From: Gaiellales bacterium
GTDB taxonomy: Bacteria > Actinomycetota > Thermoleophilia > Gaiellales > JAICJC01
Assembly: GCA_036273515.1 (NCBI GenBank)
Contig: DASUHM010000069.1
Location: forward strand, 29,309-93,308
Length of the DNA: 64,000 bases
Reading direction: 5' to 3'
In this document: one piece after another, positions 16,444 through 24,796 of the stretch
How positions within the stretch are numbered: the first letter of the stretch is position 1
Layout of the letters: the number at the start of each line of letters is the position of its first letter
Notes under the pieces: model-generated
What the model was told of the DNA's origin: nothing
What the model saw: only the letters and a program-made list of their open reading frames with translations
The model's database searches: none
Position numbers and translations under genes: made by a program

Positions 16444-17150
16444 GGGTGGCGCTCGTGACGGGAGCAGCCACGGGGATCGGCGCCGCCACGGCGGACGTGC
16501 TCGAGCGGCGCGGCCTGCGGGTCGCACGCAATCACCTCCCCGGCCAGTCCGTCCCCGGCTACGCGGCGCCCGCCGACGTGGCCGATCCGGCGCAGGTGGA
16601 GGGCATGGTCGAGCGGGTGCGCGCCGACCTCGGCCCGGTGGAGGTGCTGGTCTGCAACGCCGCGCACATGGTCATGGGCGGGATCGACGAGGTCGGTCCC
16701 GACGCGTTCTGGAAGGTGATCGACACGAACCTCACAGGGAGCTTCAACTGCATCCGCGCCTGCGCCCCGGCGATGGCCGATGCCGGCTTCGGCCGCATCG
16801 TCACCGTCGCGTCCGGGTGGGGCGTGACCGGCTGGCCGCGGGCGAGCGCCTACAGCGCCTCCAAGGCCGGGATCATCTCGATGACGCGCGCCGTCGCCCG
16901 CGAGCTCGGCCCGGCCGGCGTCACTGCGAACGCGATCGCGCCCGGCGTCGTCGACACACCACAGCTCGACGTCGACGCCGCCGACGCCGGCGTGAGCGCG
17001 GCCGAGATCCGCGCCCGCTACGGCGCCGAGGTGCCGCTCGGCCGGGTGGCCCGGCCGGACGAGGTGGCCGCCATGATCGCCCACCTGTGCAGCGAGGAGG
17101 CCGGCACGATCACGGGCCAGGTCGTGCCCGTCGCCGGAGGCGCCCTGTGA
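16440..17150 (+). CDS. Short-chain dehydrogenase/reductase (SDR), copy 2
   Basis: 236 aa. Seen: TGAATGIG, the NAAH variant of NNAG, SGWG, the YSASK catalytic pair, NAIAPGVVDTP and the C-terminal GQVVPVAGG. It starts at ATG 16440 overlapping the first SDR (ATGA) and ends overlapping the ureohydrolase (GTGA). It is distant enough from copy 1 to suggest two successive redox steps and not redundancy. Confidence 0.9.
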   Translation: MRVALVTGAATGIGAATADVLERRGLRVARNHLPGQSVPGYAAPADVADPAQVEGMVERVRADLGPVEVLVCNAAHMVMGGIDEVGPDAFWKVIDTNLTGSFNCIRACAPAMADAGFGRIVTVASGWGVTGWPRASAYSASKAGIISMTRAVARELGPAGVTANAIAPGVVDTPQLDVDAADAGVSAAEIRARYGAEVPLGRVARPDEVAAMIAHLCSEEAGTITGQVVPVAGGAL

Positions 17151-18118
17151 GCGGCGGCCGCTACATGCCGGCGGACGCCTTCCGCAACCCGCGCTTCTCG
17201 GGCGTGCGCACCTACATGCGCCTGCCCCACGTCACCGACCTGGTCGACGTCGACGTGGCCGTGCTGGGCCTGCCGTTCGACACCGGCACGAGCTTCCGCT
17301 CCGGCGCCCGCTTCGGGCCGGAGGCGATCCGCTCGGCCTCGGCGCTCCTGCGGCCCTACAACCCGGAGCAACAGGTCGACATCTTCGCCCACCTCTCCGC
17401 CGTCGACGCCGGCGACCTCGCCCTCGCACCGGGCGACACCGAGGCCACCTACGCGCTGGCCGAGGAGGGCCTCGCCCCGATCGTCGAGGCCGGGATCTTC
17501 CCGGTCGTCCTCGGCGGCGACCATTCGATCACGCTGGTGGAGCTGCGGGCGCTCGCGCGCCGGCACGGCCCGCTCGCCCTCGTCCATCTCGACGCCCACG
17601 GCGACACCTGGCACGAGTACTTCGGCCAGCGCTACTTCCATGGGACGACGTTCCGGCGGGCGGCCGAGGAGGGCGTGATCGACCCGTCCAGCTCGGTGCA
17701 GGCGGGGATGCGCGGGTCGCTGTACGGGCCGGAGGACATCACCGCCGCCCGCGAGCTCGGCTTCACCGTCCTCTCGACCCGCGAGCTCCGCGAGCTCGGG
17801 CCTGCGGCGTTCGGCGACCTCGTCCGCCGTACGGTCGGCGACCGGCCCGCGTTCCTCTCGTTCGACGTCGACTTCTGCGACCCGGCGTTCGCGCCGGGAA
17901 CGGGCACGCCGGAGATCGGCGGTCCCAGCACGTCGGAGGCGCTCGAGTTCGTCCGGGCGCTGCACGGCGTGGCGCTGACCGGCTGCGACGTCGTCGAGGT
18001 GGCGCCGGCCTACGACTCGCCCGGGCAGCCGACCGCGCTGCTCGGCGCGACGATCGCGTGGGAGGCGATCTCGCTCCATGCCCGTGCCCGCGCCGCCGTC
18101 GCGGAGGCGCCCGCGTGA
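17147..18118 (+). CDS. Agmatinase/arginase-family ureohydrolase (copy 1)
   Basis: 323 aa. Hydrolyses a guanidino group to urea and an amine with two Mn ions. All metal motifs are canonical: GGDHSIT, VHLDAHGDT, and SFDVDFCDPAFAPGTGTPEIGG as in agmatinases and guanidinobutyrases. The GTG start at 17147 overlaps the SDR stop by 4 nt, and the end overlaps the phosphoesterase start. Agmatine, guanidinobutyrate or a related compound is the plausible substrate. Confidence 0.92.
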   Translation: MSGGRYMPADAFRNPRFSGVRTYMRLPHVTDLVDVDVAVLGLPFDTGTSFRSGARFGPEAIRSASALLRPYNPEQQVDIFAHLSAVDAGDLALAPGDTEATYALAEEGLAPIVEAGIFPVVLGGDHSITLVELRALARRHGPLALVHLDAHGDTWHEYFGQRYFHGTTFRRAAEEGVIDPSSSVQAGMRGSLYGPEDITAARELGFTVLSTRELRELGPAAFGDLVRRTVGDRPAFLSFDVDFCDPAFAPGTGTPEIGGPSTSEALEFVRALHGVALTGCDVVEVAPAYDSPGQPTALLGATIAWEAISLHARARAAVAEAPA

Positions 18119-19053
18119 GGCTCTACTACGCCGGCGACGTGCACGGCTCCGAGAAGTGCTGGCGCAAGTTCCTCGGCGCCGCCCGCTTCTACGAGGCCGA
18201 CACGCTCATCATGGGCGGCGATATCACGGGCAAGCTGATGGTGCCCATCGTCGCGAAGGGCGGTGGCCGGCATGAGGCGACGGTGCTCGGCCGGCTCGAG
18301 ACGGTCACCGACGACGGCGTGGAGGAGCTCGAGAAGCGCGTGCGCTTCAACGGCTTCTACCCGTATCGGTGCGACCGGGCGGAGTACGACCGCCTGAGCA
18401 CCGACCGGGAGTACCGCGACACCGTGTTCACCGACCTGATGGTGGCGGAGGTGGCCCGCTGGATCGCGCTCGCCGAGGAGCGCCTCGCCGGCACCGGCAT
18501 CCGCTGCTACGTCATGCCCGGCAACGACGACGAGTTCGCGATCGACGGCGCGCTCGAGTCGACGACGGTCGTGAACCCCGACAACCGGGTCGTGCGGCTC
18601 GACGAGGAGACGCAGATGCTGTCCTGCTCGTGGACGAACCCGACCCCGTGGGACAGCCCCCGCGAGCAGCCCGAGGCCGAGCTGCTCGAGCGCCTGCACG
18701 GGCTCGCCGCCCAGCTCGAGCCGGGTGTGAACACCGTCTTCAACCTGCACTGCCCCCCGCACAACACGACCCTCGACCGCGCCCCGCAGCTGACGGGCGA
18801 CCTCAAGGTCGTCCTGGACGGCGGCGAGCCCCGGATCGTGCCCGTCGGCTCGACCGCCGTCCGGGCGCTGATCGAGGAGATCCAGCCCGTGCTCTCGCTG
18901 CACGGCCACATCCATGAGTCGAAGGCGATCGCGAAGATCGGCAAGACCACGTGCGTGAACCCCGGCAGCGCCTACTCGGAGGGCGTGATCGACGGGGCCG
19001 TGGTCGACCTGCGCGGCCGCAAGATCAGATCCTGCCAGCTCGTGACCGGATAA
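18115..19053 (+). CDS. Calcineurin-like metallophosphoesterase
   Basis: 312 aa. Seen: YYAGDVHGS (D-x-H), LIMGGDITG, VMPGNDDE (GNxx), a middle His (FNLHCPPH) and LHGHIHES (GHxH), which together complete the binuclear metal site. Cytoplasmic. The GTG start at 18115 overlaps the ureohydrolase stop (GTGA). Why a phosphoesterase belongs in this amine/guanidine-type cluster is not obvious; it may hydrolyse a phosphorylated or nucleotide-linked intermediate. Confidence 0.88.
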   Translation: MRLYYAGDVHGSEKCWRKFLGAARFYEADTLIMGGDITGKLMVPIVAKGGGRHEATVLGRLETVTDDGVEELEKRVRFNGFYPYRCDRAEYDRLSTDREYRDTVFTDLMVAEVARWIALAEERLAGTGIRCYVMPGNDDEFAIDGALESTTVVNPDNRVVRLDEETQMLSCSWTNPTPWDSPREQPEAELLERLHGLAAQLEPGVNTVFNLHCPPHNTTLDRAPQLTGDLKVVLDGGEPRIVPVGSTAVRALIEEIQPVLSLHGHIHESKAIAKIGKTTCVNPGSAYSEGVIDGAVVDLRGRKIRSCQLVTG

Positions 19054-19064
19054 GGAGGGAAGAC

Positions 19065-20669
19065 TTGGCCACCGAAGCAACGGACGCCCCGCAGGTTTTC
19101 GCCCGCAAGGCGACGGGGCTACGGCGTGAGGCATCCGCCCGCGACGTCTTCATCTACAACACGAACAACCAGAACATCGGCATCGGCGTCGCCTTCGTCG
19201 TGCTGCTGGTGCCCGCGTTCTACGCCGGGGCGAGCATGGTCACCGCGACCATCCTCGCCGGGCTGCTGGCGCTGCCGATGGCGTGCGTCTACGCCTACTT
19301 CGCCTCGGCGATGCCCCGCTCCGGCGGGGACTACGTCTACATCAGCCGCACCCTGCACCCGTATCTGGGATTCCTGTCGTCGTGGAACTGGGTCGTCTGG
19401 CTCGTCACCTACACGGGCATCCCGGCCGCGTACCTGGCCCAGTACGGCCTGTCGGGGCTGTTCCGCGAGCTCGGGTTCGTCTTCTCGAGCCCTCGGCTGG
19501 TCAGCTACGGCGACAACTTCACCCGCAAGTGGTGGATCTTCGTGGCGGGCTCGCTCCTCCTGACGTTCTTCGCCATCGTCTTCACGCTGGGAACGCGGCT
19601 CTACTTCCGCATCCAGAACACCTGCTTCGCGATCGCGATGGTCGGCATCGTCGTCGGCCTCGTCATCCTGGCCGTCAAGGGCCACGCGGACTCGGTCGCC
19701 GGCATCAACGCCTACGCGCACGGGCTCGGCGGTCCCAAGGATGCGGTCGGGGCGGCTGCCAAGTCCTCCCAGCACCTGCAGCAGTCGGGCTTCGACCTGA
19801 AGCAGACGATGTACGCGATGGTGTGGCCGCTCTTCATCACGCTGTACGCCATCACGTCGAGCTTCATCGGCGGCGAGGTGCGGAACGCGAAGCGGTCGCA
19901 GTTCCTGGCTATGCCGGGCTCGATCGTCTACGTGACGGTGCTGATGTTCCTGCTCATCGTGGGCCTGAACCACGCCATCGGCACGACGGTGCTCGGCCAG
20001 ATCGGCGCCGCCGACCCGACCGTGATGGGCTTCGGCTCGACGCCGACCTACAACGAGCTGATCGCGGCGGTCGTGCACAACCAGGGCTGGCTGATCGTGA
20101 TCCTCGGCGTCAGCTTCGTGCTCTGGACGTACGTCTGGCTGCCGATCAACTTCCTGGCGTCCACCCGGGCGATCCTGGCCTGGGCGTTCGACGGGATCTT
20201 CCCGCGGAAGCTGTCCGAGGTGAACGAGCGCTACCACACCCCGATCCTCGCGATCGCGCTCGTGTGGGTCGCGTCCGAGGTCTGCCTCTACCTGTACGTG
20301 GATCAGATCTTCAACACCCTGAACGGGATCTTCTGCTGGGTGCTCTCGTTCGTCCTGTGCTCGATCGCGGCGATGGCCTTCCCGTACCGGCGGCGTGAGC
20401 TCTGGCAGGCGTCGCCGTGGAACGGGTCGACGCTGGGCGTCCCCAACATCACGTGGCTGGGAGGCCTGTCGACGATCTGCCTCCTCTTCTGCGAGTACTG
20501 GCTCTGGTACGACCCGATCCAGGGCTTCGACACGTGGGGCACGACCCTGCGCTGGGTGATGGTGCTCATCATCCCGACCGCCACGCTGATCTACGGGATC
20601 GCGTGGTTCACCAGCAAGCAGCGCGGCGTCTCGGTGGACAGGGTGTTCGCCGAGATCCCGCCCGAGTAG
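19065..20669 (+). CDS. APC-superfamily amino acid/polyamine permease (copy 2)
   Basis: 534 aa, about 12 TM helices, paralogue of the permease at 14193 (shared ASAMPRSGGDYVY, RLYFRIQN, SSFIGGEVRNA). The TTG start at 19065 is fixed by an excellent AAGGAGG eight bases upstream. It is followed after 12 nt by the second ureohydrolase. Two divergent permeases in one operon suggest two related substrates or import plus export. Confidence 0.92.
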   Translation: MATEATDAPQVFARKATGLRREASARDVFIYNTNNQNIGIGVAFVVLLVPAFYAGASMVTATILAGLLALPMACVYAYFASAMPRSGGDYVYISRTLHPYLGFLSSWNWVVWLVTYTGIPAAYLAQYGLSGLFRELGFVFSSPRLVSYGDNFTRKWWIFVAGSLLLTFFAIVFTLGTRLYFRIQNTCFAIAMVGIVVGLVILAVKGHADSVAGINAYAHGLGGPKDAVGAAAKSSQHLQQSGFDLKQTMYAMVWPLFITLYAITSSFIGGEVRNAKRSQFLAMPGSIVYVTVLMFLLIVGLNHAIGTTVLGQIGAADPTVMGFGSTPTYNELIAAVVHNQGWLIVILGVSFVLWTYVWLPINFLASTRAILAWAFDGIFPRKLSEVNERYHTPILAIALVWVASEVCLYLYVDQIFNTLNGIFCWVLSFVLCSIAAMAFPYRRRELWQASPWNGSTLGVPNITWLGGLSTICLLFCEYWLWYDPIQGFDTWGTTLRWVMVLIIPTATLIYGIAWFTSKQRGVSVDRVFAEIPPE

Positions 20670-20681
20670 GAGGGAGCCGGC

Positions 20682-21659
20682 ATGTCATCGATCGCTTCGC
20701 AGCAGACCCGCCAGGGCTGGCACTCGGTCCTCGTGGGCGGTATCGCCACGTTCATGGGAGCGCCGCAGGTCGAGCCCAGCGCCGACGCCCTCCGGGCGGC
20801 CGGCGCGCGGGCGGCCTTCGTCGGCATGCCGTTCGACTCCACCACCATCGCCCGCCCGGGGGCGCAGCTCGGCCCCCGGGCCGTGCGGGACTGGTCGAGC
20901 CACACGCTCTCCTACCACGGCGAGTACGACCTCGACATCTTCGAGGAGCTCGGCGTGTGCGACATGGGCGACGTGCCGGTCGTGCCGGCCAACGCCCCGA
21001 AGACCGTCGACCGCGTCGCCGACGTCATGGGCGAGGCGATCCGGGCGGGCGCCCTGCCGGTGCTGTGCGGCGGGGAGCACATCACGACGATCGGCGGCTC
21101 GATGGCCGTCGACCGGCACGCCCCGTCGGGGACGTACGGGCTGATCCTGGTCGACACGCATCTCGACACGGCGCCGGACGTCGGCGGCGAGACGATCAAC
21201 CACTGCTGCCCGATCACGCGGGCGATGGAGCTCGACGCGTTCGACCCGACGAAGTGCGTGATCATCGGGCCCCACGGGGCGATGAACCCGAAGAGCGAGT
21301 ACGCCTACGTGCGCGAGGCGGGCGTGAAGGTCTACCACGTCTCCGACGTCGACAAGCGCGGCGCCCGGGCGGTGGCCGAGGAGGCGGTCGCGATCGCCTC
21401 GGACGGCACCGACGGCGTCTACTTCAGCTTCGACGTCGACAGCCTCGACAGCTCGGTCTGCGCCGGCACGTGCGTGCCCACCATGGGCGGGCTGACCGCA
21501 CGCGAGGCGCTCACGATGGTGTCGGTGATCGGCCGCTGCGACCTCGTCGCGATGGACGTGTGCGAGGTGGCGCCGGCCTACGACAACGGCGAGTCGGCGA
21601 TGGCCGCCTGCCAGGTCGTCGTCGACACGCTCGCGGCCTACGCGGATTCGCATCGCTAG
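20682..21659 (+). CDS. Divergent ureohydrolase (copy 2)
   Basis: 325 aa arginase/agmatinase-fold protein with drifted motifs. GGEHITT replaces GGDHS, VDTHLDT replaces DAHxD, and SFDVDSLDSSVCAGTCVP replaces the usual Asp-Pro...Pro-Gly-Thr-Gly-Thr-Pro. The His and Asp residues expected to bind the metals are kept, so it is probably active, but the substrate loop with two cysteines differs strongly from copy 1. An AGGAGG site precedes the ATG. Last gene of the run. Confidence 0.82.
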   Translation: MSSIASQQTRQGWHSVLVGGIATFMGAPQVEPSADALRAAGARAAFVGMPFDSTTIARPGAQLGPRAVRDWSSHTLSYHGEYDLDIFEELGVCDMGDVPVVPANAPKTVDRVADVMGEAIRAGALPVLCGGEHITTIGGSMAVDRHAPSGTYGLILVDTHLDTAPDVGGETINHCCPITRAMELDAFDPTKCVIIGPHGAMNPKSEYAYVREAGVKVYHVSDVDKRGARAVAEEAVAIASDGTDGVYFSFDVDSLDSSVCAGTCVPTMGGLTAREALTMVSVIGRCDLVAMDVCEVAPAYDNGESAMAACQVVVDTLAAYADSHR

Positions 21660-21668
21660 GCCGTTCCG

Positions 21669-21701
21669 GGTGCCTGGCACCTCCTCCCGGTGCCAGGCAC
21701 C
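21669..21701. terminator. Bidirectional hairpin, 13-bp arms
   Basis: GGTGCCTGGCACC (21669-21681) and GGTGCCAGGCACC (21689-21701) are exact reverse complements with a 7-nt loop. Lies between convergent genes. Each arm is itself almost palindromic, a design shared with 56487-56518, so this may be a repeat element acting as terminator. Confidence 0.65.
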
Positions 21702-21713
21702 GGCCGTCTGCGG

Positions 21714-22310
21714 CTAGGAGGCCGCGGTGAGCCGGGCGTCCTGGGTGCGCGCGAGCGCGACCAGACGCGACAGGGTGACGTGGCGGCCGAAGACGGCGAT
21801 GAGCTCGAGCGCCCCGCCGCGCTGCCAGCCGTAGGCGTACGCGGGCAGGCCCTCGAGGGTGCCCTCGAGCATGAGCCGGGGCGTGCCCGGCGCGCCGGGC
21901 GGCACGGCGATGGTGTGGGCGTGGAGCTGGCGGGTGATGTGGGCGGTCGCCTGGGCGTCGCCGATCACGATCCGGGCGGCGGCCGCATCGCGATAGGTCA
22001 TGGCCTCGCTGACGATCCCGACCTGGGCGGGGCGGGCGAAGCCGGCCGCGTAGCCGGCCAGGTAGGCGCGGCGGTCGGCGGCGCGGGCGGCGGCCGACTC
22101 GTGCAGGAGCTCGTGGGCGAGGGTGATCGGCTTCGTCGCGCTGGCCTGGGAGAGGTAGCCGGGTCCGAGATCGGACGCGTGCAGGACGAGGAACTTCGGG
22201 CTGGGCAGGAGCGGCGCCGCCTTGCCGGCGGGGATCGCAGAGCCGGCGCCGCAGCCGGCTGCGAGCAGGGCTGCCAGGGCGAGCAGGGCGATCGGGAACG
22301 GGCGTTTCAC
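21714..22310 (-). CDS. Predicted lipoprotein
   Basis: 198 aa. Type II signal peptide with lipobox LAAGC (Cys about residue 20), so the protein is anchored to the outer face of the membrane. The rest is soluble and Ala-rich with no domain I recognise. The ATG at 22310 begins MKRPFPIALLALAALLAAG. Adjacent to the 2OG oxygenase on the same strand, but separated by a palindromic repeat. Confidence 0.75.
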   Translation of the reverse strand: MKRPFPIALLALAALLAAGCGAGSAIPAGKAAPLLPSPKFLVLHASDLGPGYLSQASATKPITLAHELLHESAAARAADRRAYLAGYAAGFARPAQVGIVSEAMTYRDAAAARIVIGDAQATAHITRQLHAHTIAVPPGAPGTPRLMLEGTLEGLPAYAYGWQRGGALELIAVFGRHVTLSRLVALARTQDARLTAAS

Positions 22311-22342
22311 CCGCTCCCCATCGGCCCCGATCGCGCCCGGCT

Positions 22343-22373
22343 TGAATAGCCGGTGCCAGACACCCGGTATTCA
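22343..22373. repeat. Palindromic repeat, TGAATA arms, GGTGCCAGACACC core
   Basis: TGAATA (22343-22348) and TATTCA (22368-22373) enclose GGTGCCAGACACC (22352-22364). The right arm supplies the TGA stop of the minus-strand oxygenase gene. The same TGAATA arms occur at 46112-46140 around a different core. Confidence 0.7.
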
Positions 22374-23078
22374 GGCGGCGTCGTGGAAGATGATCCCGAG
22401 GGTCGTGCGTTCGCCGCCGAGCACCGTCGCGACCCCGTGGCGCATCGCCGCGCGGTAGAAGCCGCGCGAGCCCTGGACCGGGTGGTTGCGGGTGGGGAAG
22501 ACGAGGAACGCACCCGGATCGAGGTCGATCACGTGCGCCCGCGACTGCTGCCGTGGCCGGCCTTCGACGAGCACGAACTGGCCGCCGGCGAAGTCGCCGA
22601 TCGAGCTCAGCAGCGTGACCGCCTGGAGCGGGAAGGCGACGTCGCCGTAGACGTCCTGGTGCAGGGCGTTGTGGCCGCCCTCGCCGTAGCGCAGGATCAG
22701 CGGCGTCGGCCGCGTCTGGCCGGCGTCGTGGCAGCGGTCGAGGAACCCGTCGAGCCCGGCGGGCAGGTCGGCCGGCTCGCCCAGCTGCCCCGCCCAGCGG
22801 TTGGCGGTCTCGGCCAGCGGCGGGTAGAGCGCCCGGCGGGCGTCGGCGATGGGATCCGGCAGCGGGTTGTCGAAGTAGCGGTACGTGCCCTCGCCGAAGC
22901 GGTGGCGGCGCATCTCGATGGTCGAGCGGAAACGGCCGTCGTCGAAGCTCCCGGCGAGCCCGGCGCGCTCGTGGGCGGTGAGGACGGGCGGTGTCTGGGC
23001 GAAGCCGTCCTCGTCCAGCCGCGCCTGCAGGGCGGGCCAGTCGAGGGCGGCGATGCGGTCTGCGATGGAATTGGGCAT
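22371..23078 (-). CDS. 2-oxoglutarate/Fe(II)-dependent oxygenase family protein
   Basis: 235 aa. Double-stranded beta-helix oxygenase: HQDVYGD supplies the His-x-Asp iron ligands, HPVQGSRG the distal His region, and RAAMRHGV a likely 2-oxoglutarate Arg. Other conserved stretches are GGQFVLVEGRPRQQSR and FPTRNHPV. The ATG at 23078 (MPNSIADRIAALDW) is the natural start. The stop codon lies in a palindromic repeat. Substrate unknown; a prokaryotic protein-hydroxylase or small-molecule role are both possible. Confidence 0.8.
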   Translation of the reverse strand: MPNSIADRIAALDWPALQARLDEDGFAQTPPVLTAHERAGLAGSFDDGRFRSTIEMRRHRFGEGTYRYFDNPLPDPIADARRALYPPLAETANRWAGQLGEPADLPAGLDGFLDRCHDAGQTRPTPLILRYGEGGHNALHQDVYGDVAFPLQAVTLLSSIGDFAGGQFVLVEGRPRQQSRAHVIDLDPGAFLVFPTRNHPVQGSRGFYRAAMRHGVATVLGGERTTLGIIFHDAA

Positions 23079-23121
23079 ACGCGATGAACGCGCCGGAGCG
23101 GGAGGGCGTGAGATCGGGTTC

Positions 23122-24606
23122 TCATAGGACCTTCGGGAACACGCGTCGCGCCGCGGCCGGGTCACACGACTCGAGCGCGGCGGCGATCCGGGCGGCGCCG
23201 CCCGGCAGGAAGGGCGAGATCTCGGTCGCGATCGCCCCGCACGCGGCCAGCGTGTCGGCCAGGACGGCGGCCCGCTCCTCGCCCCCGAGCTGCCACGGCC
23301 TGCGGGCCGAGACGAAGCGGTTCGCCTCCTCGACCGCGCCCCAGACCGCGTCGGCCGCCGCCCGCAGATCGAAGCGGGCGAGCGCGGCGTCGATCGTCGC
23401 GGGGACGGCGTCGATTGTCGCCGCGAGACGCGGGTCGGCCACCCTCCCAATTGACACTCGCGGCGGGTGCCAATTGCGATCTGCGCCGCCCTCGCCGTCC
23501 CGCGCCGCCAACGACACGGTCCGGCTGACGAGGTTCCCCAGGCCGTCGGCGAGCTCGTTCGCCCGCCGGGCCAGCTGCTCCTCGCGGAAGTCGGCGTCGC
23601 CGGACCGGGGCACGTCGCGGACGACCCACCAGCGCAGCGCGTCGGTCCCGTAGCGGGCTGCCAGGCCGGCCGGCTCGGCCGCGCCGCCGAGCGACTTCGA
23701 GAGCTTGCGCCCGTCGACGGTGACGTAGTCGTGGACGAGGATGCGCGTCGGCAGCGGCTCGCCGGCCGAGCGCAGGACGGCCGGCCAGTAGAGCGCGTGG
23801 AAGCGCGTGATGCCCTTGCCGACCAGGTGCACGCGCTCGTCCGCGTCGTGCCACCAGCGGGCGTGGTCGGCGCCGCCGTTGCCGTAGCCGAGCGCGGTCA
23901 CGTAGTTCGCCAGGGCGTCAAACCAGACGTAGATGACCTGGCTCGGGTCGTCCGGCACCGGGATGCCCCAGCCGCCCGCGCGCTCGCGCGGGCGCGAGAC
24001 GCTGAAGTCGGCCAGGCCGCCCCGCAGGACGGCCAGCACCTCGTTCCGGCGATGCTCAGGCTCGATCGCGAGCGCCCCCGACCCGATCGCCTCCGCGAGC
24101 GCATCGGCGTGGTGGGAGAGGCGGAAGAACCAGTTGCGCTCCTCGACCGGGTCGGGCGCCGTCCCGTGCTCGGGACAGACGCCGCCGATGAGGTCGGCGC
24201 CGTCGAGGAAGGCCTCGCAGCCGCCGCAGTAGCGGCCGGCATAGGCGCGCAGCTCGAGGTCGCCGGCCGCGGCGCACGCCCGCCACAGCCGCTCGACTCC
24301 CGGCCGGTGGCGGGGATCGTCCGACGTGCGGATGAAATCGTCGTACGACAGCGCGAGCGGCTCGCGCAGACCGGCGAACAGGGCCGAGCGGGCGGCCACG
24401 AACTCGGCCGCTCCCAGGCCGGCTGCGGCGGCCGCCTGGACGTTCTTGAACGCGTTCTCGTCGGTGCCGCTCAGGTAGCGGACGTCGTCGCCCCGCAGCC
24501 GGCGATGGCGGGCGAGCACGTCGGTCTGGACGAACTCGAGCGCATGCCCGAGGTGAGGATCGCCGTTCACATAGGCGATCGCGTTGGTGATGTAGAACCG
24601 GCTCAT
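23122..24606 (-). CDS. metG: Methionyl-tRNA synthetase
   Basis: 494 aa class I synthetase charging tRNA-Met. Seen: HLGH at residues 18-21 (HIGH motif), KLSKS near residue 300 (KMSKS), a Cys-rich zinc knuckle (YCGGCEAFLDG...GGVCPEHG), and the anticodon-binding helix bundle. It lacks the C-terminal tRNA-binding domain of longer forms. An unusual segment near residues 375-390 (DRNWHPPRVSIGRV) is coded by a CAATTG-bounded palindrome. The 5' region holds a candidate leader peptide and GC hairpins that could control expression. Confidence 0.95.
   Translation of the reverse strand: MSRFYITNAIAYVNGDPHLGHALEFVQTDVLARHRRLRGDDVRYLSGTDENAFKNVQAAAAAGLGAAEFVAARSALFAGLREPLALSYDDFIRTSDDPRHRPGVERLWRACAAAGDLELRAYAGRYCGGCEAFLDGADLIGGVCPEHGTAPDPVEERNWFFRLSHHADALAEAIGSGALAIEPEHRRNEVLAVLRGGLADFSVSRPRERAGGWGIPVPDDPSQVIYVWFDALANYVTALGYGNGGADHARWWHDADERVHLVGKGITRFHALYWPAVLRSAGEPLPTRILVHDYVTVDGRKLSKSLGGAAEPAGLAARYGTDALRWWVVRDVPRSGDADFREEQLARRANELADGLGNLVSRTVSLAARDGEGGADRNWHPPRVSIGRVADPRLAATIDAVPATIDAALARFDLRAAADAVWGAVEEANRFVSARRPWQLGGEERAAVLADTLAACGAIATEISPFLPGGAARIAAALESCDPAAARRVFPKVL
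23448..23476. repeat. CAATTG pair, 17-nt spacer (inside metG)
   Basis: CAATTG at 23448 and 23471. The 29-bp unit is an imperfect palindrome whose RNA could fold with G-U pairs. It encodes a stretch with rare AAT, TCA and ATT codons. Confidence 0.55.
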
Positions 24607-24620
24607 CGGATCTCCCTTCG

Positions 24621-24681
24621 CGGCCCCGCGGGGCCGACGGTCGCCGATGAGCGGCGTCTTCCGGCCCCGAGTCGGGGCCGG
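24621..24681 (-). promoter_or_regulatory. Two GC-rich hairpins between leader peptide and metG
   Basis: CCGGCCCC-GAGTC-GGGGCCGG (24661-24681) and the palindrome CGGCCCCGCGGGGCCG (24621-24636). The GGCCCC and GGGGCC segments can pair in alternative combinations. The second hairpin ends 14 nt before the metG ATG and touches its ribosome site (GGGAG). Confidence 0.45.
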
Positions 24682-24690
24682 TCGTCGTGG

Positions 24691-24756
24691 TTACGCGCGC
24701 ACGCGGACGGGCCCCTGCAGCGAGGCCATCATCCGGAAGTCGTTCGCGCGCGGCAT
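24691..24756 (-). CDS. Candidate leader peptide of metG
   Basis: 21 codons beginning MPRANDFRMMAS, with two adjacent Met codons, ending TAA 10 nt before the first hairpin. Its ATG lies exactly 12 nt from a TATCCT box, so it would be a leaderless mRNA start. Its place between promoter, hairpins and a methionine-enzyme gene fits an attenuation leader. It is short enough that chance cannot be excluded. Confidence 0.4.
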   Translation of the reverse strand: MPRANDFRMMASLQGPVRVRA

Positions 24757-24762
24757 ACGGAA

Positions 24763-24768
24763 AGGATA
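24763..24768 (-). promoter_or_regulatory. -10 box TATCCT for leader/metG
   Basis: TATCCT on the minus strand, first base at 24768, 12 nt before the leader ATG at 24756. Confidence 0.45.
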
Positions 24769-24796
24769 GCCCGGCCCCGGGCAGAAGTCCGGGCGC

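Noticed and set aside
23440..23480. Intein or intron in metG at the odd NWHPPRVSIG segment
   Set aside because: Far too short and without splice-type residues; better described as a small palindromic unit.
24607..24796. T-box riboswitch upstream of metG
   Set aside because: No T-box core sequence (UGGnACC region) and no stem I specifier layout; the leader-peptide explanation fits better.
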